A stretch of 9,668 nt of DNA. It comes from RXOA01 sp964547105 (GTDB lineage: Bacteria; Bipolaricaulota; Bipolaricaulia; UBA7950; UBA9294). Position 1 is the first letter of the stretch, and each line of letters opens with the position of its first letter. The translations under genes were made by a program, and so were the position numbers. Location of the stretch: contig CAZJLO010000061.1 in the NCBI GenBank assembly GCA_964547105.1, positions 1-9,668 on the forward strand, read 5' to 3'. This document shows, in pieces, positions 1-6,066 of this stretch. Under the pieces are notes generated by a model that saw only the letters and a list, made by a program, of their open reading frames with translations, was not told where the DNA came from and searched no databases.

Positions 1-341
1 GTTCCGTGAGAGAGGCCGTCTCTATCGACATCCACTCGGTGTGTATTGACGGGGCGTCCTCCCTCTTCGCGCTCTCGCAGCGCGACGCCCGAAGTGGGCG
101 AGATGGTCAACCATGAAGCATTATCGGAGAGAGTGTAAGGAATATCGGTATCGGGCGGAGCTAAGATTGACTGAGACACGTCCATGTAGAGCGTTGTCTG
201 CGACTCGCCAAAGTCGAGATCACCATAGGGCATATCGCCGAATATCTGTATCCAGTGATTTGCTGCCAACGAAGAGAGAGAAACCACTGCGAGGAAAGCG
301 ATGACCAAGGAGATGGTCTTGACTGCAAGATGGCGTTTCAT
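1..341 (-). CDS. Exported protein with BACON/Ig-like domain, 3' part missing at window edge
   Basis: The frame is open from an ATG at 341 to the left edge (113 codons seen, no stop), so the C-terminus lies outside the window. Residues 1-27 form a signal peptide: basic MKRH start, hydrophobic core SLVIAFLAVVSL, and an ALA-type end (SSLAAN). The mature part begins like a BACON-type immunoglobulin-fold domain: LDFGESQTTLYM, then ASWLTISPTSG, then HRVDVDRDGLSHG. This matches the usual order of an LdFG strand, a sWLsvsPtsG turn and a v-vdrsgLs-G strand. Such domains sit in exported or surface proteins and often bind carbohydrate or other ligands; no catalytic part is visible here. The ribosome binding site is a modest GGGGGT nine bases before the ATG. 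A TTGACA promoter lies about 50 bp upstream. The domain call is by motif only; the full protein could carry further domains. Confidence 0.72.
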   Translation of the reverse strand, partial: MKRHLAVKTISLVIAFLAVVSLSSLAANHWIQIFGDMPYGDLDFGESQTTLYMDVSQSILAPPDTDIPYTLSDNASWLTISPTSGVALREREEGGRPVNTHRVDVDRDGLSHG

Positions 342-365
342 AGACACTAAACCCCCAAATTTTCT

Positions 366-383
366 TGTACACTAAACGGTACA
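366..383. promoter_or_regulatory. Candidate operator TGTAC-N8-GTACA
   Basis: A perfect 5-bp inverted repeat, TGTAC at 366-370 and GTACA at 379-383, separated by 8 bp, covers the -10 region of the predicted promoter. An 18-bp dyad with half-sites about one helical turn apart (13 bp centre to centre) is compatible with a dimeric helix-turn-helix regulator. A short repeat like this can occur by chance and no regulator gene is visible in the window. Confidence 0.25.
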
Positions 384-398
384 GGCAGAACATGTCAA
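369..398 (-). promoter_or_regulatory. Predicted promoter of the BACON-like gene
   Basis: On the minus strand a perfect -35 box TTGACA (plus-strand 393-398) is followed after 18 bp by TAGTGT (369-374), a weak -10 box matching 3 of 6 consensus bases. The expected start of transcription is near 362, giving a leader of about 20 nt before the ATG at 341. A good -35 with a poor -10 would suit an activated or repressed promoter. Confidence 0.4.
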
Positions 399-595
399 AT
401 CGCCAGGAAGGCATCGCTTGCCGCTCTACGCCCCTCCGGGCTCCGAATTCCAGATAGACGCAACTTGTGGTCGCGGAACGGAGTCCAGGAGATTGCGAAA
501 GGAGACGACATCAGCGCTTCGCTGCAATTGGAACAGTCGGAATCATTAGTCCGTGAGAGGCTTGAAGGCAGTCCTCCCCGGGGAGCCAGATCGGA

Positions 596-616
596 CGCTT
601 GCGGCTTTCGCCAGCG
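596..616 (-). terminator. Hairpin downstream of the papain-like lipoprotein gene
   Basis: CGCT-T-GCG (596-603) pairs with CGC-C-AGCG (609-616) around a 5-nt loop: seven pairs with one central mismatch. It begins 70 nt after the stop codon at 686-688. No T-run follows in the minus-strand transcript, so a classical intrinsic terminator is not supported. A near-identical layout follows the gene ending at 4412. Confidence 0.25.
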
Positions 617-685
617 GGCCTCTTTCTGTGGCCGGAACCGAGGGACCCTTTCCTGCTCCTTAGTCGTGTCACGTCTCCGTAGAAC

Positions 686-2833
686 TCACATCGATCGAAG
701 TCCCTGAACCGTGGGTCGTGGCTCACGCTCGGTAGCCTCTTCCGGCGTGTTGCCGGAGGAGTTCGCCTGGAGGACATCTGGCGTTTCAGCGCTGATGTCG
801 GCTCGCGAAGAAGCCCACTCCGGCGGTTGCTCATACCACTCGATCTGAATTCGCGCCGTGACATCGCAGGTGAAGTGGGTCAGTGTGATCGTGTTGCCGC
901 CGGCCCAGACAATGTTGTCAGCGTACGAGCCGAGATGACTGCAGCACGCCGCTCCGTCCACGATGTACTCGTAGAAACCGTTCCCGATCCGATCCAGTGG
1001 GATGTTGGATCCGCTGGCTGCCCACGTGAGCACGTGGCCATCGTATGCATGTGAATCGGAGGCGCTGAACGACAGCACTTCATCCATGTTGTCGCTGAAC
1101 GTTATGGTCATGCTGCCGCTAAACGGCCCCGTTCCGAGCGGGTCCGTCCAATTGCTCCATTGGGCATGGAAGGTGTTGCCGGTGAACGATCGCCCCGCAT
1201 AGGAGCTGAACGCATTCACCTCAAATGGATCGTCGTCCTGGTACGTATACCCGGGGTCACCTGTGTCCGGGTCGGGATCGTTCGGATGGACAAATGTCAG
1301 GAAGCCGTGGACGTTGACGCGAACGAAAGCGTAGCCGGCACTCGCCGTGTTGACCGTCAGTCGCTGGAAGTCGACGTACTCCCAGCTTCCGCCGGTCTCC
1401 CCGAGAATGTAGAACCCAAGGCGGTTCTCTCCAGCAACAAGATCAATGGTGCCGTCGGTGGCGACCGTGAGCCTCTGGCCGTCGCGATAGACGAAAAAGC
1501 CCAGCCTGTGCTGGACCGGATCGTCTGCGTCAAGGCCGATCTTCAGTGTGTCTCCGCTGTAGGTCATGCCGTCGACAATCGGCACCGCTCCGCCGGTGGA
1601 ATTGAGCGCGGACAGCTGGTATCCGGGGAAGCTCTGGTCGCCGATGGTGGCGTATTCGAACTCGCTCCACCGGGTGGCGATCTGCGACCAGGGGACGAGG
1701 GCCGTCTTGGCGAAGTAGCGGATCTCCGTGTACGTTGTGCTGTTTCCGGCCGCGATTTCCGCCGCGTTGGCTCCGGACTCATAGGCGGAGAATGTGCCGT
1801 TGACGTAGCCAATCTTTCGCTCCGAGTGGCCGGGGTAGTTCGGATCCGCGACATAGAGGGTCCCCGTGTTGGCATCGGCCTTGTAGACGATCATCGCGTG
1901 CCCGCCGGTCGCGCTGTAGATCGCCACATACTGTGGCTCGCCGGTGACCAACATCGCATAAAGAAATGCGTTCCAATTGAGTTCGTCGTCGGCGTCGCCA
2001 AGGATGAGGGTGATCTGTCGCAGCCAGTTATCCCAGTCGATGTCCGCTTGGACGGTCGATGCAAGGCGGTAGCCGAGGCTGTCATCCTGCCACAGTTCGG
2101 GCGTTGCGGTGTCGCCATTGTTATCGAACCGTCCGAACAATGTCGAGGTGCCATGGAGTGTGTTCTCGTAGTAGTACCACATCGCCGTCAGCGATTGCCC
2201 GGCGCAGTGCCCCCCCGGTTCGATGTAGGAGCCGTTGTTGGGAAACTGCCAATCGTCGGTCATTGGGCGAAAACCGGTATCAATGATCCCGGTGAGCAGC
2301 GAATCGGCAATCTTCGAGATGAAGAAGTCCGAGAAGTGGGCCGTCGCCACGGTGATCGAGGTGGGTGTCTCTTCGACAAGCGGCATTCCTTCGAGGTCCC
2401 CGTTTTCATCCACGAAGAACCCCATTGCGAAGTACCCGTCGGGGATCGTCACCGGGATTGTCACCGTCATAACCCCATCCGCGAAATCGTCGCCATTGTC
2501 GACGGAGATGAGCGGCGTGAGCGGATCGATGTCCGGATCGATCGAGCCGGTGATTGGCGTGTAGGAGATTTCGAACGATGTGGAGTTCGCGTAGGCGCCG
2601 GCCGGAACGTCAATTGTCATCCCGTCGAGCGGTCCGCCGGGGTCGCTGACGACGATCGTCCCTCCGGCGGTTCCGATTGTCGAGCTGGCAGCGGAAACCG
2701 GGTCACCGTTCGCCCAAGGGTGTCCGGTTCCCCCGGGATGGAGCAGCGTCTCGATCCATGTGCATCCGGCGAGGCCGATCACCAGCGCCAATCCAATGGC
2801 CAACAGGCCGACTCTCCAGATCGATCGTCCCAT
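686..2833 (-). CDS. Lipoprotein with ZU5-like domain and papain-like cysteine peptidase-like domain (715 aa)
   Basis: The ATG at 2833 is preferred because AGGAGG lies seven bases before it; an in-frame ATG 25 codons upstream lacks this and would bury the signal sequence. Residues 1-24 are a lipoprotein signal ending in the lipobox LAGC (Cys24). Residues about 50-175 resemble a ZU5-type beta-sandwich (DVPAGAYANSTSFEIS, then TVATAHFSDFFI). Residues about 190-380 look like a papain-like cysteine peptidase: GGHCAGQSLTAMWYY with candidate nucleophile Cys210, then GGHAMIVY with His312, then YVADPNYPG with Asp330 or Asn332 as third member. A papain-style glutamine before the cysteine is not obvious. 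The rest (about 400-665) is beta-rich with no recognised family and includes a Cys-Cys pair (630-631) and Cys656. The tail is charged and low-complexity. It may be a membrane-anchored peptidase or transglutaminase-like enzyme; activity is inferred from the Cys/His/Asp order only. Confidence 0.8.
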   Translation of the reverse strand: MGRSIWRVGLLAIGLALVIGLAGCTWIETLLHPGGTGHPWANGDPVSAASSTIGTAGGTIVVSDPGGPLDGMTIDVPAGAYANSTSFEISYTPITGSIDPDIDPLTPLISVDNGDDFADGVMTVTIPVTIPDGYFAMGFFVDENGDLEGMPLVEETPTSITVATAHFSDFFISKIADSLLTGIIDTGFRPMTDDWQFPNNGSYIEPGGHCAGQSLTAMWYYYENTLHGTSTLFGRFDNNGDTATPELWQDDSLGYRLASTVQADIDWDNWLRQITLILGDADDELNWNAFLYAMLVTGEPQYVAIYSATGGHAMIVYKADANTGTLYVADPNYPGHSERKIGYVNGTFSAYESGANAAEIAAGNSTTYTEIRYFAKTALVPWSQIATRWSEFEYATIGDQSFPGYQLSALNSTGGAVPIVDGMTYSGDTLKIGLDADDPVQHRLGFFVYRDGQRLTVATDGTIDLVAGENRLGFYILGETGGSWEYVDFQRLTVNTASAGYAFVRVNVHGFLTFVHPNDPDPDTGDPGYTYQDDDPFEVNAFSSYAGRSFTGNTFHAQWSNWTDPLGTGPFSGSMTITFSDNMDEVLSFSASDSHAYDGHVLTWAASGSNIPLDRIGNGFYEYIVDGAACCSHLGSYADNIVWAGGNTITLTHFTCDVTARIQIEWYEQPPEWASSRADISAETPDVLQANSSGNTPEEATEREPRPTVQGLRSM

Positions 2834-2966
2834 GTGTGCGCCTCCTCTTGTGAGCGCTGGAAAGCGGCCGATGTGCGCAAGCCATCCGGATGAGCCGACC
2901 GGCTCCAAGGGTGTGACCGGCTTCCCCAGCTACTGTAGCCGATTGGCCTGCGCAGAAGCGAGCACC

Positions 2967-2981
2967 GATCGGCGGCCGATC
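2967..2981. other. Perfect inverted repeat between two genes
   Basis: GATCGGC (2967-2973) and GCCGATC (2975-2981) are exact complements around one base, so RNA from either strand could form a six-pair stem with a 3-nt loop. It lies 74 nt after the stop codon at 3055-3057 and 134 nt before the lipoprotein start at 2833. It could be a weak terminator, a processing site or a protein-binding palindrome. There is no T-run. I see no convincing promoter in 2834-3054, so the two genes may be co-transcribed. Confidence 0.3.
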
Positions 2982-3054
2982 TCGAGCGCCGGAGCGCCGC
3001 AGGGGGATCGATGGCGACGCAGTGGGTGTACCTTTTCTCGGCTGACGCGCGGTT

Positions 3055-3840
3055 TTACTTGAGCACTCCGGCAAGTTGCTGGTAGTGCGCGAACGCCTCT
3101 TCCTCCTCAGAGGGGAGCAGTGCGGCGCGGGCGGCTTGGACGACGTAGTAGGTCGGGAGCGTGCTCCACCCGGATGCGTAGCCCAGCAGTGCCAGCGCAC
3201 CGTTGGAGATTGCCGACAGGTATCGCGATCTTCTTCCTTGCTCGGACATCCTTGCCAGTTCGATCACGCACGTCCTTTCGCGGTCCTCCCCTTGTACGGC
3301 GAGGATTTCCTCGAGGTTTCGCTCTGTCTTCGACGGGAGAGCAAGCGAAAGCGCTCCCGGGACGCCGACGACGACGAACGTGGCCAATCCGAGCATGGTT
3401 CCGAGTTCCGAGAATCCATCTGCAGCGGCGATGAGGACCCCCATCACGGTCCCCCCAATCAGGGAAAGCGTTCCGGACCGAATGCGCTGGCTCTCCTTCT
3501 CTTCGAGCATGTTCTCGATGATCGGGGTGCAGAGGCACTCGCCGCTAGAGGAAGGGTCCTTGGCGGGAGTGGTGATGTCCGGAGATGGGATCGCGGGCTC
3601 GGCAATGGCAGCGTTATCGGTGATGGGTTGGGACGTCTCACGCACAACATGGTCGAACTGCGAGATTGGGTATTCCTCGATCCCCGAGTCTGTGACGATA
3701 CTGACTGTCTGTTCTCCGATCTGTGTATCCGACCCCTGAATCTCGCGGCCGTCCTTGAGGAACAACACATCTGCGGAGAGCGGCAACCAGATGAGTGCAA
3801 CACAGAGAAAGACGGCCAGGCTTCTTGAGGCAGTTCTCAC
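3055..3840 (-). CDS. Exported/membrane-associated protein of unknown function (261 aa)
   Basis: The start chosen is GTG at 3840: AAGGAGG lies about six bases before it and a signal peptide follows at once (RTASRSLAVFLCVALIWLP, ending LSA-D near residue 23). The upstream open frame to 4059 has no such site and its translation looks non-coding. After cleavage comes ADVLFLKDGREIQGS, a short motif common at the N-terminus of exported proteins of several phyla (a kDGr-i-G beta hairpin), then a Ser/Pro/Thr-rich linker (about 70-105) with a CLC pair at 102-104. Two hydrophobic stretches (about 123-140 and 147-168) could be membrane helices with a short loop, followed by a charged segment (170-206), a weaker hydrophobic stretch (about 208-238) and an acidic end (PSEEEEAFAHYQQL). 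I do not recognise the C-terminal family. It may be an envelope protein anchored through the central hydrophobic pair. A promoter lies about 300 bp upstream. Confidence 0.72.
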   Translation of the reverse strand: MRTASRSLAVFLCVALIWLPLSADVLFLKDGREIQGSDTQIGEQTVSIVTDSGIEEYPISQFDHVVRETSQPITDNAAIAEPAIPSPDITTPAKDPSSSGECLCTPIIENMLEEKESQRIRSGTLSLIGGTVMGVLIAAADGFSELGTMLGLATFVVVGVPGALSLALPSKTERNLEEILAVQGEDRERTCVIELARMSEQGRRSRYLSAISNGALALLGYASGWSTLPTYYVVQAARAALLPSEEEEAFAHYQQLAGVLK

Positions 3841-3882
3841 TTTCCTCCTCCTTACGTTCTTCGACCCCGGTAGATTGCCCAG

Positions 3883-3898
3883 GCGACGACTTCGTCGC
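3883..3898 (-). promoter_or_regulatory. Perfect hairpin in the leader of the 261-aa gene
   Basis: GCGACG and CGTCGC pair exactly around a 4-nt loop (16 nt in all). On the minus-strand transcript it ends 43 nt before the GTG start. It sits late in a predicted leader of about 290 nt. It could shape the leader or end a short transcript. No T-run follows, and no known riboswitch pattern is recognised. Confidence 0.3.
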
Positions 3899-4139
3899 TG
3901 ACTTCTCCAAGGACTACCCACACTCAGCAGGCCAACATCGTGCCCTCTCGTCGGCCATGAACCCAGGCCCTTTCGCTCTTGCGCAGACTTCTCCTGCGTG
4001 CCGCTTGAACTTGGGCTGGGCATGCGACGATGAGGGGTTGTGGAACTGCGAACTCCCACCTACCTCCGTCGACACCTTCACATTCCTTGGCGCGTAATCC
4101 GTCTTCATTCATGAATGGGGACACTGAGCATCTACGGGA

Positions 4140-4168
4140 ACTATACGAATGATATGAAGTGAAGACAA
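4140..4168 (-). promoter_or_regulatory. Predicted sigma-70-type promoter upstream of the 261-aa gene
   Basis: On the minus strand TTGTCT (plus-strand 4163-4168, 4 of 6 matches to TTGACA) is followed after exactly 17 bp by TATAGT (4140-4145, 5 of 6 matches to TATAAT). The surrounding DNA is AT-rich compared with the rest of the window. Transcription would begin near 4133, about 290 nt before the GTG start at 3840. Confidence 0.5.
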
Positions 4169-4368
4169 CAGTGCGTTATCGCCTTCCGCTTCACAGGGGC
4201 AAACCATCCATGCGCTGCCTGCTTGGATTGATCTTGCTCCCACCTGACCTTCAGCCCGAACGCTGGTCCGGAGAGTGGATCAGCTGCGACTCGACGCGCA
4301 GAGCATGAGAGGTGTCTGGCAGCGCTAGCCTGTGATGATCTCGCAAGCTCTCCGTGGTTCGAGCACGT

Positions 4369-4389
4369 CGCACCGCGGAAAGCGGAGCG
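4369..4389 (-). terminator. Hairpin downstream of the MBL-fold hydrolase gene
   Basis: CGC-A-CCGC (4369-4376) pairs with GCGG-A-GCG (4382-4389) around a 5-nt loop: seven pairs with one central mismatch, 22 nt past the stop codon at 4412-4414. No T-run follows on the minus-strand transcript. Its place just after a gene end and before the next promoter fits a transcript end, but a U-less terminator is uncertain. Confidence 0.35.
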
Positions 4390-4411
4390 TTACCCACTCG
4401 TCTTCGTCCGG

Positions 4412-5188
4412 CTACGATTCGTAGTCGAGAATCCAGACCTCCACTGACTCGGGAAGCGCCTCGGAACTCAGCACAGTCTGCGTTGCGTCGACTTCGCGGA
4501 CCGGGTAGAGCAACGCGGCCAAATCCGTGAACTCGCTGAGAGGTTCCATATCGGGCCACGGTGTGATCCCGTCGACGAAATAGTGCATCGGGAAGACCAC
4601 CTTGACGGACGGAAGCTGAGCGATCACGGTCATCGCTTCAGCGGCATCCAGTGTGTAAGCAGCGCCAACGGGAATGAATAGCACGTCCACAGCGGCTAAG
4701 GCCGAAGCCTGAGAGGCGGAGAGCACCCGGCCGAGATCACCAAGGTGCGCGAATCGCACTCCGCCGATCTCAAAGCTGAACATGCAGACCCAACCGCTTC
4801 CACCGCCTTCAGCCGTCACATGATTCCCTTCAATCGCGTGGGTCGAGAATTCGGGAGTGATAATCCATGACGCCGGTGGGAGTTTCTGCCGGCAGCGGCC
4901 ATCGTCGTCAAGCAGGAAAACCGTGATTGGATCGCCGGTCACACGGTCGGTTTCACCGTAGCAGTACGGGCAGTGATCAATGTGACCATGCGTCATGAGA
5001 ACGATGTCGGCTGCTTGGGGAAGGGCTGGGTACGGCACGTAGGTCGCATACGGGTCGAGCATGACGATCGGTCCCTCCGGCGCCTGCAGCGTGAAGCAAG
5101 AATGCCCGAGGTAGCTCACTGTCACATCCTCTGCGCAGGCTGCGAGTCCGACCAAGAGCAACAAGGACAACAGAAACGTTGTTCGCAT
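4412..5188 (-). CDS. Exported metallo-beta-lactamase-fold hydrolase, UlaG-like (258 aa)
   Basis: The start is ATG 5188, seven bases after a perfect GGAGGT; earlier in-frame ATGs at 5203 and 5194 overlap or precede that site. Residues 1-18 are a signal with a lipobox-like LAAC (Cys18), so the protein is probably a lipoprotein; cleavage after CA by signal peptidase I is the alternative. The mature part opens with VTVSYLGHSCF, typical of the UlaG/YycJ-like branch (COG2220-type) of the metallo-beta-lactamase fold. Metal ligands follow in order: THGHIDH (His67, His69, Asp71, His72), the strand FAHLGDLG (His148, Asp151) and FPMHY (His202). The length is usual for the branch. Cytoplasmic relatives open lactones or similar bonds with bound zinc or manganese; the substrate here cannot be read from sequence. 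Export of this branch is less usual. The CPYC segment (73-76) directly after the metal motif might form a disulfide. Confidence 0.88.
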   Translation of the reverse strand: MRTTFLLSLLLLVGLAACAEDVTVSYLGHSCFTLQAPEGPIVMLDPYATYVPYPALPQAADIVLMTHGHIDHCPYCYGETDRVTGDPITVFLLDDDGRCRQKLPPASWIITPEFSTHAIEGNHVTAEGGGSGWVCMFSFEIGGVRFAHLGDLGRVLSASQASALAAVDVLFIPVGAAYTLDAAEAMTVIAQLPSVKVVFPMHYFVDGITPWPDMEPLSEFTDLAALLYPVREVDATQTVLSSEALPESVEVWILDYES

Positions 5189-5242
5189 CTTCATCACCTC
5201 CATGGCATTGGATCATGAACGGCCGCTGTCGGCAAATTCGCC

Positions 5243-5279
5243 GGTCCCCGGGCGGGGGCCCAGCGACTCGGAAGTCGTT
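5243..5279 (-). promoter_or_regulatory. Two adjacent hairpins upstream of the MBL-fold gene
   Basis: In the minus-strand RNA the first hairpin (5279-5262) has a 7-pair stem including one G-U pair and a UCCG loop of the UNCG family. The second (5261-5243) follows without a gap, with four C-G pairs, one mismatch and two more G-C pairs around a 5-nt loop. They end about 55 nt before the start codon at 5188. They could be a leader structure or the end of an upstream transcript. I see no good promoter between them and the gene. Confidence 0.3.
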
Positions 5280-5340
5280 CCACGAGAACTTGATCTGCGA
5301 TTCGCATGAACTCCAGCATGAAAGCTCCACGAGCCCTCGG

Positions 5341-5941
5341 CTATGAAGACATCGATACGAAACCTTGACCAATGAAGCGGACGTTGGCATCGAGTTGAAG
5401 TTGTTCCGGGCGGGAACGCGGGTTGGCGACGCTCGCACTTGTTGCAGTGAGAACTCCGATCAACGCCACGGCGATACCGATGCCCGAGAAGTCAAGGGGG
5501 TCGCCTGCCACGCGTTGGCTGCTTGTAAGGATGTCGGCAACCGTGAAGATCGAGCACCACCGAACCAAGAGCGGTCAGAAAGAGAAACGGTTGCGGCCAT
5601 CGCCTTTGCGAAATCGTTGAGTAGATCGCCAAGCCGGTGGTGACAAGCCTGACGATCAGGAGGATGCTGTTTGATTGCTCAATGCCGTTGCCGGCGGCAC
5701 CACCGAAGTGATGCCGGGGAATAGAAACCCCCGACAGAAACAGAGAAACCTCCGGGGAGAGCCGGGACTTGAGCTTCTCCAAAAGCCGCGAGCCGTACCC
5801 CGGGCCCACGCGCGCTGGTGTTGGGGATGGGCTTCCGTTGTGACTGCCGAAGATCGAGTTGCGGCATCGTCGATCCTCGCACCACACGTTGGGCGAAAAC
5901 TGGGCCTGTACGCGCCAGACAGTGTCGTGAACGTGGCGCAC
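5341..5941 (-). pseudogene. Possible decayed membrane-protein gene (frameshift)
   Basis: Two minus-strand frames join end to end as one plausible three-helix protein. In the first frame, hydrophobic segment SILLIVRLVTTGLAIYSTI (about 5671-5612) is followed by WPQPFLFLTALGSVV (5599-5555). That frame then turns into a charged non-membrane tail (HPYKQPTRGRRPP). From about 5568 the next frame continues with RWCSIFTVADILTSSQRV and a third segment FSGIGIAVALIGVLTATSAS (5490-5431), ending with TGA at 5341. Removing one base near 5555-5568 would restore continuity. No ribosome binding site or good start codon precedes the first helix, and the part between about 5680 and 5941 is not clearly coding. 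The reading is an inference from hydrophobicity; chance hydrophobic frames or a sequencing error are alternatives. No family is recognised. Confidence 0.3.
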
Positions 5942-5977
5942 GCTGCACGGGCACTCAGGGGATCCCGAATGTGAAGC

Positions 5978-6014
5978 CTCAAGCCCGGCGACTTGATCTG
6001 CCGCCGGGCTCGAG
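5978..6014 (-). terminator. Strong 13-bp hairpin after the PPC-repeat gene
   Basis: CTCAAGCCCGGCG (5978-5990) pairs with CGCCGGGCTCGAG (6002-6014) over all 13 positions (one A-C position on the plus strand becomes a G-U pair in minus-strand RNA) around an 11-nt loop. It starts 52 nt after the stop codon at 6067-6069. The fully paired form exists only in minus-strand RNA, which fits a role at the end of the PPC transcript. There is no T-run, so it may stabilise the 3' end rather than terminate by itself. Confidence 0.5.
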
Positions 6015-6066
6015 TCCGCTTCAGATGACCAGATCCCCCGTACAAAACCTCGAACCGATCTTGCGC

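Larger units (their letters stand above)
342..685. other. Intergenic spacer (344 bp)
   Basis: No convincing gene. The left part holds the promoter and dyad of the BACON-like gene. The right part holds a perfect 12-bp palindrome CTCCCCGGGGAG at 574-585 and a 21-nt hairpin at 596-616. Short open frames here have no ribosome binding site and give arginine- and serine-rich translations typical of non-coding GC-rich DNA. Confidence 0.6.
3841..4411. other. Intergenic spacer (571 bp) with a leader region
   Basis: I find no supported gene. The part nearest 4411 carries a hairpin after the hydrolase gene. A good minus-strand promoter lies at 4140-4168. The stretch 3841-4133 would be the transcribed leader, containing a perfect 12-bp palindrome CATTCATGAATG (4106-4117) and the hairpin at 3883-3898. 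Small open frames inside the leader (for example the ATG at 4108, 64 codons) lack ribosome binding sites. Confidence 0.5.
5189..5977. other. Gene-poor stretch (about 790 bp)
   Basis: No intact gene is supported. It holds the two leader hairpins near 5243-5279 and, between about 5341 and 5941, minus-strand reading frames that together look like a broken membrane-protein gene (listed separately). Plus-strand open frames here give arginine-rich translations with no ribosome binding site or motif. Confidence 0.5.

Noticed and set aside
574..585. Perfect 12-bp palindrome CTCCCCGGGGAG
   Set aside because: Noted as a spacer element but too short and GC-rich to call a site; no partner copy found elsewhere in the window.
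1160..2893. 577-codon open frame on the plus strand opposite the lipoprotein gene
   Set aside because: No ribosome binding site or signal, and the translation is rich in Arg, Val, Gly and Asp with no motif. The minus strand has a lipobox, domain motifs and AGGAGG. Long antisense frames are expected opposite GC-rich genes.
3076..3828. 250-codon plus-strand open frame
   Set aside because: Lies opposite the 261-aa gene, with no ribosome binding site and a composition typical of a reversed coding frame.
3841..4059. N-terminal extension of the 261-aa protein to 4059
   Set aside because: It would place the signal peptide far inside the protein; AAGGAGG before GTG 3840 gives a better start.
3914..4108. 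64-codon minus-strand frame in the leader region
   Set aside because: Its ATG lies inside the CATTCATGAATG palindrome, has no ribosome binding site, and the translation has no export signal or motif; the leader interpretation is simpler.
4210..4308. 32-codon plus-strand frame starting MRCLLGLILLPP
   Set aside because: Looks faintly signal-like but the purine run is too far from the ATG and the tail is random-looking; too short to support.
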